Source of the DNA: an uncultured Erysipelotrichales bacterium
GTDB taxonomy: Bacteria > Bacillota_I > Bacilli_A > Erysipelotrichales > Coprobacillaceae
Assembly: GCA_910579135.1 (NCBI GenBank)
Contig: CAJTTM010000001.1
Location: 226,165 to 290,164 of the forward strand
Length of the DNA: 64,000 bases
Direction of reading: 5' to 3'
The position numbers and the translations under genes are program-made. Positions 17,981 through 26,017 of this stretch are shown piece after piece. Position 1 is the stretch's first letter. Each line of letters starts with the position of its first letter. Under the pieces are notes generated by a model. The model did not search any database. It worked only from the letters and a program-made list of their open reading frames with translations, and was not told the origin of the DNA.

Positions 17981-18006
17981 AAAGTAGTTACTTTCATAAC
18001 TACTTT
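17981..18006 (-). terminator. terminator after gmk
   Basis: Perfect 10-bp stem AAAGTAGTTA/TAACTACTTT with a 6-nt loop, overlapping the gmk stop, followed by TTTTTTAAGGAG that also supplies the ribosome site of the CapA-like gene. Read-through into that gene is possible. Confidence 0.75.
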
Positions 18007-18563
18007 AAATTACTCTTTATAATCTCTGCAATTTTTTCTTTCGCAAGCATGACATCATCATTCACAACAACATATTTATATTTATCCTTTGTTTTCAATT
18101 CTCTACTTGCTTTTTCTAAACGTTCTCTTACAACTTCTTCAGTTTCTGTATTTCTACCTCTAATTCTTCTTTCTAATTCTTCAAAACTAGGTGGAACTAG
18201 AAAAATAGTCAATGCATCAGGTCTTTTTTCCATCACTTGAAGAGCGCCTTGAACTTCTATCTCTAAAACAACATTTTTTCCTTCATCTAATAATTGTTCT
18301 ACATATCTTTTAGGAGTTCCATAATAATTACCAACAAACGCTGCATGTTCAAGCAATTCATCCTTTTCAATATTTTCTTCAAAAGTTTCTTGACTTACAA
18401 AGAAATAATCAATACCATCTCTTTCTCTCTCTCTAGGTAAACGTGTAGTCATTGAAATAGAATACGCTAAATTTAAAGACTCATCTTTAAATAATTCTTC
18501 TCTTACAGTCCCTTTTCCTACACCACTAGGACCACTAAGAATAATTAATAATCCTCTTGTCAT
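18000..18563 (-). CDS. gmk: guanylate kinase Gmk
   Basis: 187-residue enzyme phosphorylating GMP to GDP. The P-loop is LSGPSGVGKGT (about 9-19), TTRLPRERERDGIDYFFV forms the GMP-binding region, and the lid segment carries RIRGRNTETEEVVRERL. The neighbour reading away from it is rqcH, a common gmk/rqcH proximity in Firmicutes, though rpoZ and the remainder of that group are missing. Ends in a terminator. Confidence 0.96.
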   Translation of the reverse strand: MTRGLLIILSGPSGVGKGTVREELFKDESLNLAYSISMTTRLPRERERDGIDYFFVSQETFEENIEKDELLEHAAFVGNYYGTPKRYVEQLLDEGKNVVLEIEVQGALQVMEKRPDALTIFLVPPSFEELERRIRGRNTETEEVVRERLEKASRELKTKDKYKYVVVNDDVMLAKEKIAEIIKSNLK

Positions 18564-18651
18564 TCATTACACCTTCCTTTTAAATAGAATACATTACAAA
18601 AAGTTTAATGTCAATTCTTTTTATTTATGTTATACTGTTTTTGGTGATATT

Positions 18652-20295
18652 ATGGTATATGATGGAATGATGATGTCTAGAGTGACATCACAATTAAATA
18701 AAATATTATTAAAAAGTAGAATTAATCGTATATATTCAATTTCTCAATATGAAATATTAATGACGATTAGAAGTCAAGGAAAGAATCATAAACTTCTTAT
18801 TTCAATACATCCAATGTATGCAAGAGTCCAATTAACTTCACTCGATTATCCTACTCCTGATTTTCCTAATGCTTTTACAATGTTACTTAGAAAGCATTTA
18901 GAAGGAGCTTATATTATTCAAATAAAACAAATTGGACTAGAAAGAATCATTCAAATGGAAGTTGTCGGAAGAAATGATTTTGGAGATCAAGTCATTTATC
19001 ATGTTTATATAGAAATCATGGGTAAACATTCTAACTTTGTTTTCACTTATGATGATCAAAAGATTATTGACTGTTTAAAACGCATCTCTCCTAGTATGAG
19101 CAAGCGTATTTTACAACCAGGAGCTTTATATGAATATCCTCCTTTAATTGAAAAACTTAATCCATTTGAAACAATAAATAATGAAGTTAATGAATCTTTT
19201 ACTAAAGTATATCAAGGATTTTCTCCTGAACTCTCTAATGAATTAGAATATAGAATCAATAAAGGAGAACAATTTCAAGATATTATCAATCAAATAAAAG
19301 AAAGTACTCATCTTTATATACATAAAGTTAAAAATAAAGAATTATTTCATATTATTCCTCTAACTCATACTGATACTTTATATAAAGAATATTCTTTATT
19401 TGATGGTTTGGATAAACATTTTGATTTAATTGATCAAAAAGATCGTATTAAACAACAAACTTCTGATTTACAAAAATATATTCAAAATGAATATAATAAA
19501 AATATAAATAAATTAAATAAACTAGAAAAAACATTATTTGATTCTCAAAATAGTGAAGAATTAAGAACTAAAGGTGAATTATTATATACTTCTCTACATC
19601 TTATTCAAAGAGGTATGAATCATATTGAGGTTGAAAATTATTATGATGGTTCAATGATTGATATTGAATTAGATGTAAGAATGGATGGTAAAGAAAACGC
19701 TAAAAAATATTTTCAAAGATATAATAAAGCGAAAAACTCTATTTCTATATTAAATGAACAAATAGAAAAAACTAAAGAAGAAATTCAATATTTTGATTCT
19801 TTATTAGTATCTATGGAAAATGCTTCATATTATGATGCTTTAGAAATTAAAGAAGAATTAGAAAATCTTGGTTATCTTAGAAAAAAGAAAGTTAAACAAT
19901 TACCTAAAAAGAAAAATAAGCCTCATTTAGAGACTTATTTAACAAAAGATAACATAACTATATATATAGGAAAAAACAATATCCAAAATGATTATCTTAC
20001 ATTTCATCATGCCTCCAAATCAGATACATGGTTTCATGCGAAAGATATGCCAGGAAGTCATGTTGTTGTGCATAGTGAAAAGCTAGATGAATATACTATT
20101 AGACTTGCAAGTAAAATTGCTGCATATTACTCTAAAGGAAAGAATAGTTCCTCTGTTCCAGTGAATTATACACTTATTAAATCTTTAAAGAAACCAAATG
20201 GTAAAAAAACTGGTCAGGTTCTATTAGATCATTATAAAACAATTTATATAGATCCTGACGATAGTTTTTTAGAAGAAATTCAAAAGATTAATTAA
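18652..20295 (+). CDS. rqcH: ribosome-quality-control factor RqcH (NFACT / Rqc2 homologue)
   Basis: 547-residue NFACT protein that binds stalled 50S-peptidyl-tRNA and adds C-terminal alanine tails, marking nascent chains for ClpXP. The NFACT-N domain begins DGMMMSRVTSQL, with MLLRKHLEGAYI. A coiled-coil arm spans about 260-420. The NFACT-R domain has DTWFHAKDMPGSHVVV near residue 463. Older annotations call it fibronectin-binding protein. It is divergent from gmk and overlaps the convergent Cys-rich gene by 4 nt at their stops. Confidence 0.93.
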   Translation: MVYDGMMMSRVTSQLNKILLKSRINRIYSISQYEILMTIRSQGKNHKLLISIHPMYARVQLTSLDYPTPDFPNAFTMLLRKHLEGAYIIQIKQIGLERIIQMEVVGRNDFGDQVIYHVYIEIMGKHSNFVFTYDDQKIIDCLKRISPSMSKRILQPGALYEYPPLIEKLNPFETINNEVNESFTKVYQGFSPELSNELEYRINKGEQFQDIINQIKESTHLYIHKVKNKELFHIIPLTHTDTLYKEYSLFDGLDKHFDLIDQKDRIKQQTSDLQKYIQNEYNKNINKLNKLEKTLFDSQNSEELRTKGELLYTSLHLIQRGMNHIEVENYYDGSMIDIELDVRMDGKENAKKYFQRYNKAKNSISILNEQIEKTKEEIQYFDSLLVSMENASYYDALEIKEELENLGYLRKKKVKQLPKKKNKPHLETYLTKDNITIYIGKNNIQNDYLTFHHASKSDTWFHAKDMPGSHVVVHSEKLDEYTIRLASKIAAYYSKGKNSSSVPVNYTLIKSLKKPNGKKTGQVLLDHYKTIYIDPDDSFLEEIQKIN

Positions 20296-20603
20296 TAAGG
20301 CATATTAACAAATGTTTGTTCATATTGAGGATAGTATACTGGATAATACATACAACGATTAACTCTACGACACTCAATTGGACAAATGACTGGTTGTGGT
20401 ACTGGAGTCACTTGTTGAGAAACACATACTTTTTTATCAGCAACAATTGGTTGTGGTCTAGGGCATCCATTAATATTGCATCCACATGATTGATTGTTCA
20501 TCATTGGCATTGATTGACATTGACAAGATGAAATTGGACGAGTTTGACAGTGACACCCATTGTTCATAAATGGATTTGTACATCCACATGATTGATTATT
20601 CAT
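20292..20603 (-). CDS. Cys-rich CotD-like spore-coat protein candidate
   Basis: 103 residues with about 15 cysteines and many Asn, Gln, Pro and Tyr. An octapeptide MNNQSCGC occurs at residues 1-8 and again in the middle after SMPM, showing internal duplication. The C-terminus is Tyr-rich (MYYPVYYPQYEQTF). Composition and the CPIECRRVNRC motif resemble the CotD-type inner-coat proteins of Firmicute spores; assignment is by composition and context, not by catalytic residues. A good ribosome site (GGAGGGAT) precedes it. Its stop overlaps that of rqcH. Confidence 0.65.
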   Translation of the reverse strand: MNNQSCGCTNPFMNNGCHCQTRPISSCQCQSMPMMNNQSCGCNINGCPRPQPIVADKKVCVSQQVTPVPQPVICPIECRRVNRCMYYPVYYPQYEQTFVNMPY

Positions 20604-20684
20604 TAGTTATCCCTCCTTCAATATATACTATGTTAAAATGAAATGAAGTTAAGGGCACACATCATAAAAGAAAGGAGATTTTTT

Positions 20685-21449
20685 ATGAAATTAATATCTT
20701 GGGATTGTTTTGGTGAAGTAGAAGCATATACAACACCAAAATATTTTAACAATCAATTATTTAATATGAGTTTTAATGAAGAAGATAGTGAAGAGGTACT
20801 AAAAAACAGAAAATTATTAGCTGATTATCTTCATAGTGATCTTGATCATATGATTGCTTGTAGACAAAGACATACCACAAATTTTATTGAGGTTTCATCA
20901 AAAGATGGTGGTAAAGGAATCTATAGTCATGATGATGCATTTGATAATTATGATGCAATGTATACAAGAGATGCTAATGTATTTTTATTATCATTTCATG
21001 CTGATTGTTGTCCTGTTTTACTATATTGTCGTGATCAAAAAATAGTTGCTGAAATCCATTCTGGATGGAGGGGAACAGTAAATGAGATTGTAGGAAAAGT
21101 AACAAAGCATTTAATTGATAATGAGGATTGTCATCCTCAACATATTTATGCTTATATTGGCCCTTCTATTGAACAGAGAAACTTTGAAGCAAAAGATGAT
21201 ATTATTGATTTAGTTAAGAAAATGTCTTTTGATACATCATCTTTTTATATTAAAAAAGATGATGGAGCATATCTTTTAAATAGTAAAGGTTTGATTAAGC
21301 AACAACTTCTTAATCTAGGAGTTAAAGAAGAAAATATTACAGTTTCTCCATATTGTACAATTGAAAACAATGATATGTTCTTTAGTTATAGAAAAGAAAA
21401 AACAATTTATCGAAATGTAACGATGATAAAAAGGAAAGAGCTCCAATGA
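20685..21449 (+). CDS. pgeF: peptidoglycan-editing factor PgeF (laccase-domain/YfiH family)
   Basis: 254 residues. The multicopper-like DUF152 fold acts on misincorporated peptidoglycan precursors in E. coli and also shows purine-nucleoside phosphorylase activity. Metal-site motifs are FHADCCPVLLY and IHSGWRGT, with a GPSI segment. A longer frame starts at 20643, but AAAGGAGA with suitable spacing selects the ATG at 20685. It ends with TGA inside a bidirectional terminator shared with the convergent nnr gene. Confidence 0.9.
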   Translation: MKLISWDCFGEVEAYTTPKYFNNQLFNMSFNEEDSEEVLKNRKLLADYLHSDLDHMIACRQRHTTNFIEVSSKDGGKGIYSHDDAFDNYDAMYTRDANVFLLSFHADCCPVLLYCRDQKIVAEIHSGWRGTVNEIVGKVTKHLIDNEDCHPQHIYAYIGPSIEQRNFEAKDDIIDLVKKMSFDTSSFYIKKDDGAYLLNSKGLIKQQLLNLGVKEENITVSPYCTIENNDMFFSYRKEKTIYRNVTMIKRKELQ

Positions 21450-21464
21450 GCCTTTCCTTTTATT
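21430..21464. terminator. bidirectional terminator between pgeF and nnr
   Basis: AAAAGGAAAG-A-GCTC / GAGC-CTTTCCTTTT stem with one bulged A and a CAAT loop, T-rich on the plus strand and overlapping the pgeF stop. It lies between two convergent genes. Confidence 0.75.
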
Positions 21465-22938
21465 CTTCTTTTAATAAACGTTTCATTGCCAGTGGAATAA
21501 TATCAATTAATTTACTTGGAATGACAGTATAAGATTTTTGAGCTAAAAGATCACCACAATAGCCATGTAAATAGACTGCAATCATAGCTGCTTCAATAGG
21601 TTCATAGCCTTGACCTACAAAGCTATTGATCATACCTGCTAAAGTATCTCCCATTCCTCCTACTGCCATGGCTCTATTCCCACTATAAATACGATAAGAA
21701 TGAATACCATCACTAATCATTGTATAAGGACCTTTTAAAACAAGAATACAATGATATTCTTTCGCAAATTCTTGTACCTTCTTTAAGATATCATTATCTT
21801 CTTCTATCTTTTCTAATCTATTCATTTCTCCTAAATGTGGAGTTAAAATAACTGGTCTACCCTGTTTTTTTAATAAATCTAAGTTATCAGCTAAAATAGT
21901 AAGAGCATCAGCATCTATAACTAAAGGTTGATTTGATAGATTTAAAACATCAATAACATAACGATAAGCATCAATATCAAGACCTAAACCACATCCTATT
22001 AAAATAGAATTGTACTTTTCTAAATCTTCTTTTCTTAAAATAGGTGGCCTTAAAGTTGATGTTGCTTCTGGACAAAAAATTGCTAAAGCATCATTAACAT
22101 CTTCATCACTCATTAAAGTGACAATACCACTACCACTATATACTGAAGCTTTTACATTCATTAAAGCTGCACCTTTATAATTTGAACAACCGCTTAAACT
22201 CAATACTCTTCCATATGTTCCTTTATGACCATCAAAAATTCTTTCCCTAAGTAATGGTTTAATGTCTTTTTCCTCAATTAATTTAAACAATCCTACTTCT
22301 TCACTTACATCAACACAATCTAATGTTTCTACTAAAACTTCACCACTAAAAGCAGCACTATCAGGATTTAAAAAACCATTTTTTAAAGCTGTTAAGGTAA
22401 TTGTTTTAGTTGCACATATAACACTTTGATAAGGTTTCCCACTATTACAATCTAAACCTGTTGGTATATCAACTGCTATAATTTCTTTATCATAAAAACG
22501 ATTAATTTCCTCTATCACACTTGCATAAATTCCTCTTGGAGAACTATGCAACCCAAATCCGAACATAGCATCAACAATCACATTATATTGATTCATACTT
22601 TTAACAACATCATCAAAATTCTCTAAATCAATATGATTTATAAGAAGTTCTTTTTGTACACAACTATTATAATAATACAAAGCGGCCTTAGAAAACTTTT
22701 CAACATTACCAACCACAACAATATAAACATCCTTCTTTAAAGCATGAAGCTTTAAAGCAAGAGAATATCCATCAGCCCCATTATTTCCTATACCACATAC
22801 TAAACAAATATGATCTAGATCCTTAAAATGTTTTAATAAACAATCACTTGCTTTATCTACTAATTCCTCAATTTTATAGCCATGATCTAATAATGCCTGA
22901 TCGTAATCTTTCATTAATTGTTGACTACCTATATACAT
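21460..22938 (-). CDS. nnr: bifunctional NAD(P)H-hydrate epimerase / ADP-dependent dehydratase
   Basis: 492-residue metabolite-repair enzyme that epimerises and dehydrates damaged NAD(P)H hydrates. The N-terminal YjeF_N domain (about 1-210) carries CGIGNNGADGYSLALKL and DIPTGLDCNSG. The C-terminal ribokinase-like dehydratase (about 220-490) has LSLSGCSNYKGAA, ILTPHLGEMNRL and AVGGMGDTLAGMI. Length fits the fused form. Single gene with an upstream gap of about 80 nt. Confidence 0.93.
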   Translation of the reverse strand: MYIGSQQLMKDYDQALLDHGYKIEELVDKASDCLLKHFKDLDHICLVCGIGNNGADGYSLALKLHALKKDVYIVVVGNVEKFSKAALYYYNSCVQKELLINHIDLENFDDVVKSMNQYNVIVDAMFGFGLHSSPRGIYASVIEEINRFYDKEIIAVDIPTGLDCNSGKPYQSVICATKTITLTALKNGFLNPDSAAFSGEVLVETLDCVDVSEEVGLFKLIEEKDIKPLLRERIFDGHKGTYGRVLSLSGCSNYKGAALMNVKASVYSGSGIVTLMSDEDVNDALAIFCPEATSTLRPPILRKEDLEKYNSILIGCGLGLDIDAYRYVIDVLNLSNQPLVIDADALTILADNLDLLKKQGRPVILTPHLGEMNRLEKIEEDNDILKKVQEFAKEYHCILVLKGPYTMISDGIHSYRIYSGNRAMAVGGMGDTLAGMINSFVGQGYEPIEAAMIAVYLHGYCGDLLAQKSYTVIPSKLIDIIPLAMKRLLKEE

Positions 22939-23020
22939 GATTTCACCTCTATTTTTATGATACTCTTCTATTAATGAAAGTATATCATAAAAAGAAGTCG
23001 TCTTCTACTTTAACACATCA

Positions 23021-23359
23021 TTATTTAGAGATATCTTTCACTTCATCTATACTCTTCAAATCTTTTATTCTGAAATATTGCTTAACATACTTCTTCTTAG
23101 ATTGATGATAATAACGAAACACAAACCTTTCTTTATCATAATCAACGATTCGTCCAACAACTCCAAACTCTATAAAAAAATTAACATCATCACTCATTTC
23201 TATTTTAATATCTTTGCCTAAACAATCTTTTATCATCATATCTATTTTAAAATTATTTTTCTTTTTATCATTTTTTTCCTCTTTTTTTGTTAATTTATTT
23301 AATTTACCTTGTATATCAAACAAGCAAAATAAAATTCCCATATAAAATACCCATTCCAT
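23021..23359 (-). CDS. uncharacterised 112-residue protein with N-terminal membrane segment
   Basis: A short hydrophobic N-terminus (FYMGILFCLFDI) is followed by a very Lys-rich linker and a C-terminal domain, about 40-105, with alternating beta-type sequence (IKIEMSDDVNFFIEFGVVGRIVDY). Its ATG shares one base with the stop of the XRE regulator gene, so the two are co-translated. The C-terminal part shares a theme with the C-terminal part of the regulator (both mention an Arg/Lys-rich, Tyr-rich beta core), perhaps a shared ligand-binding role; this is only a suggestion. Confidence 0.65.
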   Translation of the reverse strand: MEWVFYMGILFCLFDIQGKLNKLTKKEEKNDKKKNNFKIDMMIKDCLGKDIKIEMSDDVNFFIEFGVVGRIVDYDKERFVFRYYHQSKKKYVKQYFRIKDLKSIDEVKDISK

Positions 23360-23784
23360 TATGCTTCCTCCTCATATAAAATACTATCAATCAAACTTAA
23401 ATCTAATATTTTCATAACCATTTCTTTTTTATATTGAAATTCTATTTTTATAAAATAATCATTAACGTCTAATATTTTACAAAGTGTTTTATTAGACATA
23501 CGATAATCATCTATTTCATAGCTCTCTAAAAAACATGATTTTCCTATTAAATCAAATAATATATTTTTTTTAGAACATTCTACTTCCACTAAATGATTTG
23601 TAAGATCATCTAAGCTTACTTTAAAAAGACTTGCAAGTTGTTTTGCTTGTTCTATATTGGGACTTGTAATATCACTTTCCCAATTGGATAAAGTTTGTCT
23701 TGACACACCGATTTCATTTGCTAATTTTTCTTGTGTATAATTAAATTTTTTTCTTAATTCTAATATTTTTTCTCCTAAATTCAT
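23359..23784 (-). CDS. XRE-family transcriptional regulator
   Basis: 141 residues. An N-terminal helix-turn-helix (about 4-60; ILELRKKFNYTQEKLANEIGVSRQTLSNWES) is typical of Cro/C1-type repressors. The C-terminal domain, about 75-140, is of unknown function. The ATG at 23784 has GGTGGGTGA in front; a GTG three codons upstream is the alternative. A TATAAT lies about 20 nt before that. It is followed by a co-translated small membrane-anchored protein. Confidence 0.85.
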   Translation of the reverse strand: MNLGEKILELRKKFNYTQEKLANEIGVSRQTLSNWESDITSPNIEQAKQLASLFKVSLDDLTNHLVEVECSKKNILFDLIGKSCFLESYEIDDYRMSNKTLCKILDVNDYFIKIEFQYKKEMVMKILDLSLIDSILYEEEA

Positions 23785-23867
23785 ATTTATCACCCACCAA
23801 AATTATACATTTTTATTATTATTTTGTATATCAAATTCATTTAACAATATGTTAAAATACTCTAACA

Positions 23868-23902
23868 AAAAAACAAATCTAAAATTGAAGATTTGTTTTT
23901 TA
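23868..23902 (-). terminator. terminator after the 68-residue protein
   Basis: AAAAAACAAATCT / AGATTTGTTTTTT stem with an 8-nt loop and a T-run on the minus strand; ends the GNAT/68-residue pair. Confidence 0.75.
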
Positions 23903-23903
23903 A

Positions 23904-24110
23904 CTATTTTAATTTTTCAAAATAAACAACTTTTTCTTTCATAGAAATTTTTAAAACTTCATACCCATATTCTTTTGCTTCTTTTTTATATGTTAAAAAA
24001 GAATGATCTATTTCAAATCCCAAAATCCCTTTAATTTGCTCATAAGATAATTTATACTTTTCTTGATTTTCTTCTTGTAAAAACTGCCATAATTTTTCAT
24101 ATTTACTCAT
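23904..24110 (-). CDS. uncharacterised 68-residue protein
   Basis: Charged, soluble small protein (SKYEKLWQFLQEENQEKYKLSYEQI). Its start overlaps the GNAT gene by 8 nt, implying translational coupling. The pattern of helix, IKGILGFEIDHSFL, then KEAKEYGYEVLKIS is reminiscent of small proteins annotated as hypothetical beside acetyltransferases. No function is assigned. Confidence 0.7.
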   Translation of the reverse strand: MSKYEKLWQFLQEENQEKYKLSYEQIKGILGFEIDHSFLTYKKEAKEYGYEVLKISMKEKVVYFEKLK

Positions 24111-24621
24111 AATTTTTCTCCTCTTCTTTAATCATTGAATATAATTTCATATTTAAAATACAATTATTTTTATAAGCATGATTTCTAAGTGTACCTTCTA
24201 ATTGAAAACTAGCTTTTTCTAAAACTCTACAAGAAGCAATGTTATATTCAAAGGGTTCAGCATATATTCTGATAATATCAGTATTTGTAAAAATATAATG
24301 ACAAACTTCTTTAATTACCTCGCCCATTATTCCTTTACCCCAATATTCTTCACTTATATAATATCCTACCTCTGCACTTCTATAATGAATATTAGATTGG
24401 CGAAATACACCTACACTCCCTATCACTTTATGATCATAATAAATTGCCCAACAATACTGACTATCTTTTTTTGCATTTAAAACTTCTAAAATAAATTCTT
24501 CTGCATGTTTGATGGTATAGGGATATGGTATCCCATCTCTTAAATTCTTTAAAATATTTGGATTATTCAAAACTTTGCTCAATTCATTAGCATCCTCTAT
24601 TTCCCATTTTTTAATTAACAT
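24103..24621 (-). CDS. GNAT N-acetyltransferase, RimJ/RimL-like
   Basis: 172 residues. YYISEEYWGKGIMGEVIKEV is the acetyl-CoA motif A, and NIASCRVLEKASFQLEGTL is the motif-B region of RimJ/RimL and SpeG-like enzymes. Family members acetylate ribosomal-protein N-termini, amino acids or polyamines; substrate unknown here. It is coupled to the 68-residue protein. This is the third acetyltransferase gene between 13.5 and 24.7 kb. Confidence 0.88.
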   Translation of the reverse strand: MLIKKWEIEDANELSKVLNNPNILKNLRDGIPYPYTIKHAEEFILEVLNAKKDSQYCWAIYYDHKVIGSVGVFRQSNIHYRSAEVGYYISEEYWGKGIMGEVIKEVCHYIFTNTDIIRIYAEPFEYNIASCRVLEKASFQLEGTLRNHAYKNNCILNMKLYSMIKEEEKNYE

Positions 24622-24647
24622 ATATTACTCCTTATCTTTATTTTTTA

Positions 24648-24971
24648 CTATCTTACAAATATTTTTCTTACTATACTCCCTAATACTAAACCTATAATAG
24701 AATCAAACATATACCATATTGAATGAACAAAAGCTGAATCATTATAGTAAATAAAAATCGAAGGGATAAACAATATTGATACAATTATTGGATAGAAATA
24801 TTTTATCTTTTCTTTTGAAAAACATCCCATTATAAAAGAAAGAATAAAAGTCATTATAAAAATGAGAAATACCATTCCCATAACATCTGTTGGTCCCGCA
24901 AATAAAGGAGAAATATAAAACATAAATATTTGTATAAACAATAAAATAATCTCTTTGTAAAATTTTTTCAT
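24648..24971 (-). CDS. small integral membrane protein
   Basis: 107 residues with three to four hydrophobic helices (about 7-27, 29-48, 55-75 and 85-103) and a basic C-terminus. Short charged loops only, no conserved motif. It has no strong ribosome site; AGAGAT precedes the ATG. Function unknown. Neighbours are unrelated, so context does not help. Confidence 0.65.
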   Translation of the reverse strand: MKKFYKEIILLFIQIFMFYISPLFAGPTDVMGMVFLIFIMTFILSFIMGCFSKEKIKYFYPIIVSILFIPSIFIYYNDSAFVHSIWYMFDSIIGLVLGSIVRKIFVR

Positions 24972-25017
24972 AACTATCTCTATATATAAAACTACTAATG
25001 TAAATTAATATTTTTCT

Positions 25018-25422
25018 TTATTTAAAATTAACTAATACCTTTTCTAAGTCTTTTATATATGTTTTCTGTTGCTTTTTTAAATAAGATTTTAATAATAATT
25101 TCATAAAAAAATGTTGAGTTTCAATTTCTTCAATAAATTCAATTAACACATTACCATTATCTAACTTTCTAAATATTCCAGTCCATTGACCTTTTATATT
25201 ACTATTCTCTATATTAAATTTATATTCCTTGTATTTTTGTTTTGAAATTATTGTAAAATAAGTTGGATAATTATTTTTATTATACTCTATAAAATGATAT
25301 TTATCAATGATTTCTATCTTTGATAAATCACTTCTCCATGTATATTTTGTATTATCAGTTATAATACTCCACAATCTATCTATATCACTATCAAATTCTT
25401 TTTTAACACTTGATTTCACCAT
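25018..25422 (-). CDS. SRPBCC-family (START/polyketide-cyclase-like) protein
   Basis: 134 residues from the ATG at 25422, chosen over a longer frame because of AGGAGAA upstream. KKEFDSDIDRLWSIITDNTKYTWRSDL is the usual opening of single-domain SRPBCC proteins, which bind hydrophobic ligands in a helix-grip fold. The end WTGIFRKLDNGNVLIEFIEEIE fits. No catalytic residue can be assigned; a lipid-binding or stress role is possible. Confidence 0.75.
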   Translation of the reverse strand: MVKSSVKKEFDSDIDRLWSIITDNTKYTWRSDLSKIEIIDKYHFIEYNKNNYPTYFTIISKQKYKEYKFNIENSNIKGQWTGIFRKLDNGNVLIEFIEEIETQHFFMKLLLKSYLKKQQKTYIKDLEKVLVNFK

Positions 25423-25477
25423 ATATTCTCCTATCACTTTATCCATTATACCAATCAATTCATAAATAATCATTTCT

Positions 25478-25969
25478 TTATTTAAAATTTTCTAAATATT
25501 GTTGTGCCTGTTTTCGAGAATAAAAAATATGAATTTCTTTATTGTTTTGATATTTTTTTATTAAATTATATATTTGTGGTAATTGATCTTTAGAAAAATC
25601 AATAATCCATTGCTTAAATTCTTCATCAAATTCTTCTTCAATCCAAGGCATATCTTCTCTTTCTTTTCCTATTCTAGATCGAACTCCAAATAAACAAACA
25701 TCTAAAGGATAATCTAAAAGAAATACTGTATCACATTCTTTTATCCTTAGTTCTAATGTACGTAAATAATTCCCATCTATGATCCATCTGTCTTTATTTA
25801 ATATATCATTAAGTTTTAAATCAAATTCCTCTCTTGTATAATTTGTTTTATCCTTCTTATGCCATAACATATCTAAATAATATAAAGGTATATGAGTAAG
25901 TTTACTAAATTGTCTAGAAAATGTACTTTTCCCAGCACCTGGGCAACCTATAACAATAATTTTTAACAA
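25478..25969 (-). CDS. P-loop nucleoside-kinase-like (FlaR/topology-modulation type) protein
   Basis: 163 residues. GCPGAGKST near the N-terminus is the Walker A loop. The motif YYLDMLWHKKDKT, WIIDGNYLRTLELRI and a DYPLDVCLFGVRSRIG lid match the small adenylate-kinase-like family once named after FlaR DNA-topology modulators. There is no ATG: TTG at 25969 is chosen because AAGGAG lies 8 nt upstream; a GTG at 25978 is adjacent to the ribosome site and unlikely. It could phosphorylate a small molecule; substrate unknown. Confidence 0.82.
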   Translation of the reverse strand: MLKIIVIGCPGAGKSTFSRQFSKLTHIPLYYLDMLWHKKDKTNYTREEFDLKLNDILNKDRWIIDGNYLRTLELRIKECDTVFLLDYPLDVCLFGVRSRIGKEREDMPWIEEEFDEEFKQWIIDFSKDQLPQIYNLIKKYQNNKEIHIFYSRKQAQQYLENFK

Positions 25970-25988
25970 TTTTATCACTCCTTATGTA

Positions 25989-26014
25989 AAGAAAAAAACT
26001 GTAGTATGCACTAC
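25989..26014 (-). terminator. terminator of the NlpC/P60 gene
   Basis: ACTGTAGT-GCAT-ACTACAGT hairpin on the minus strand followed by TTTTTTTCTTT, just beyond the stop at 26018. Confidence 0.85.
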
Positions 26015-26017
26015 AGT

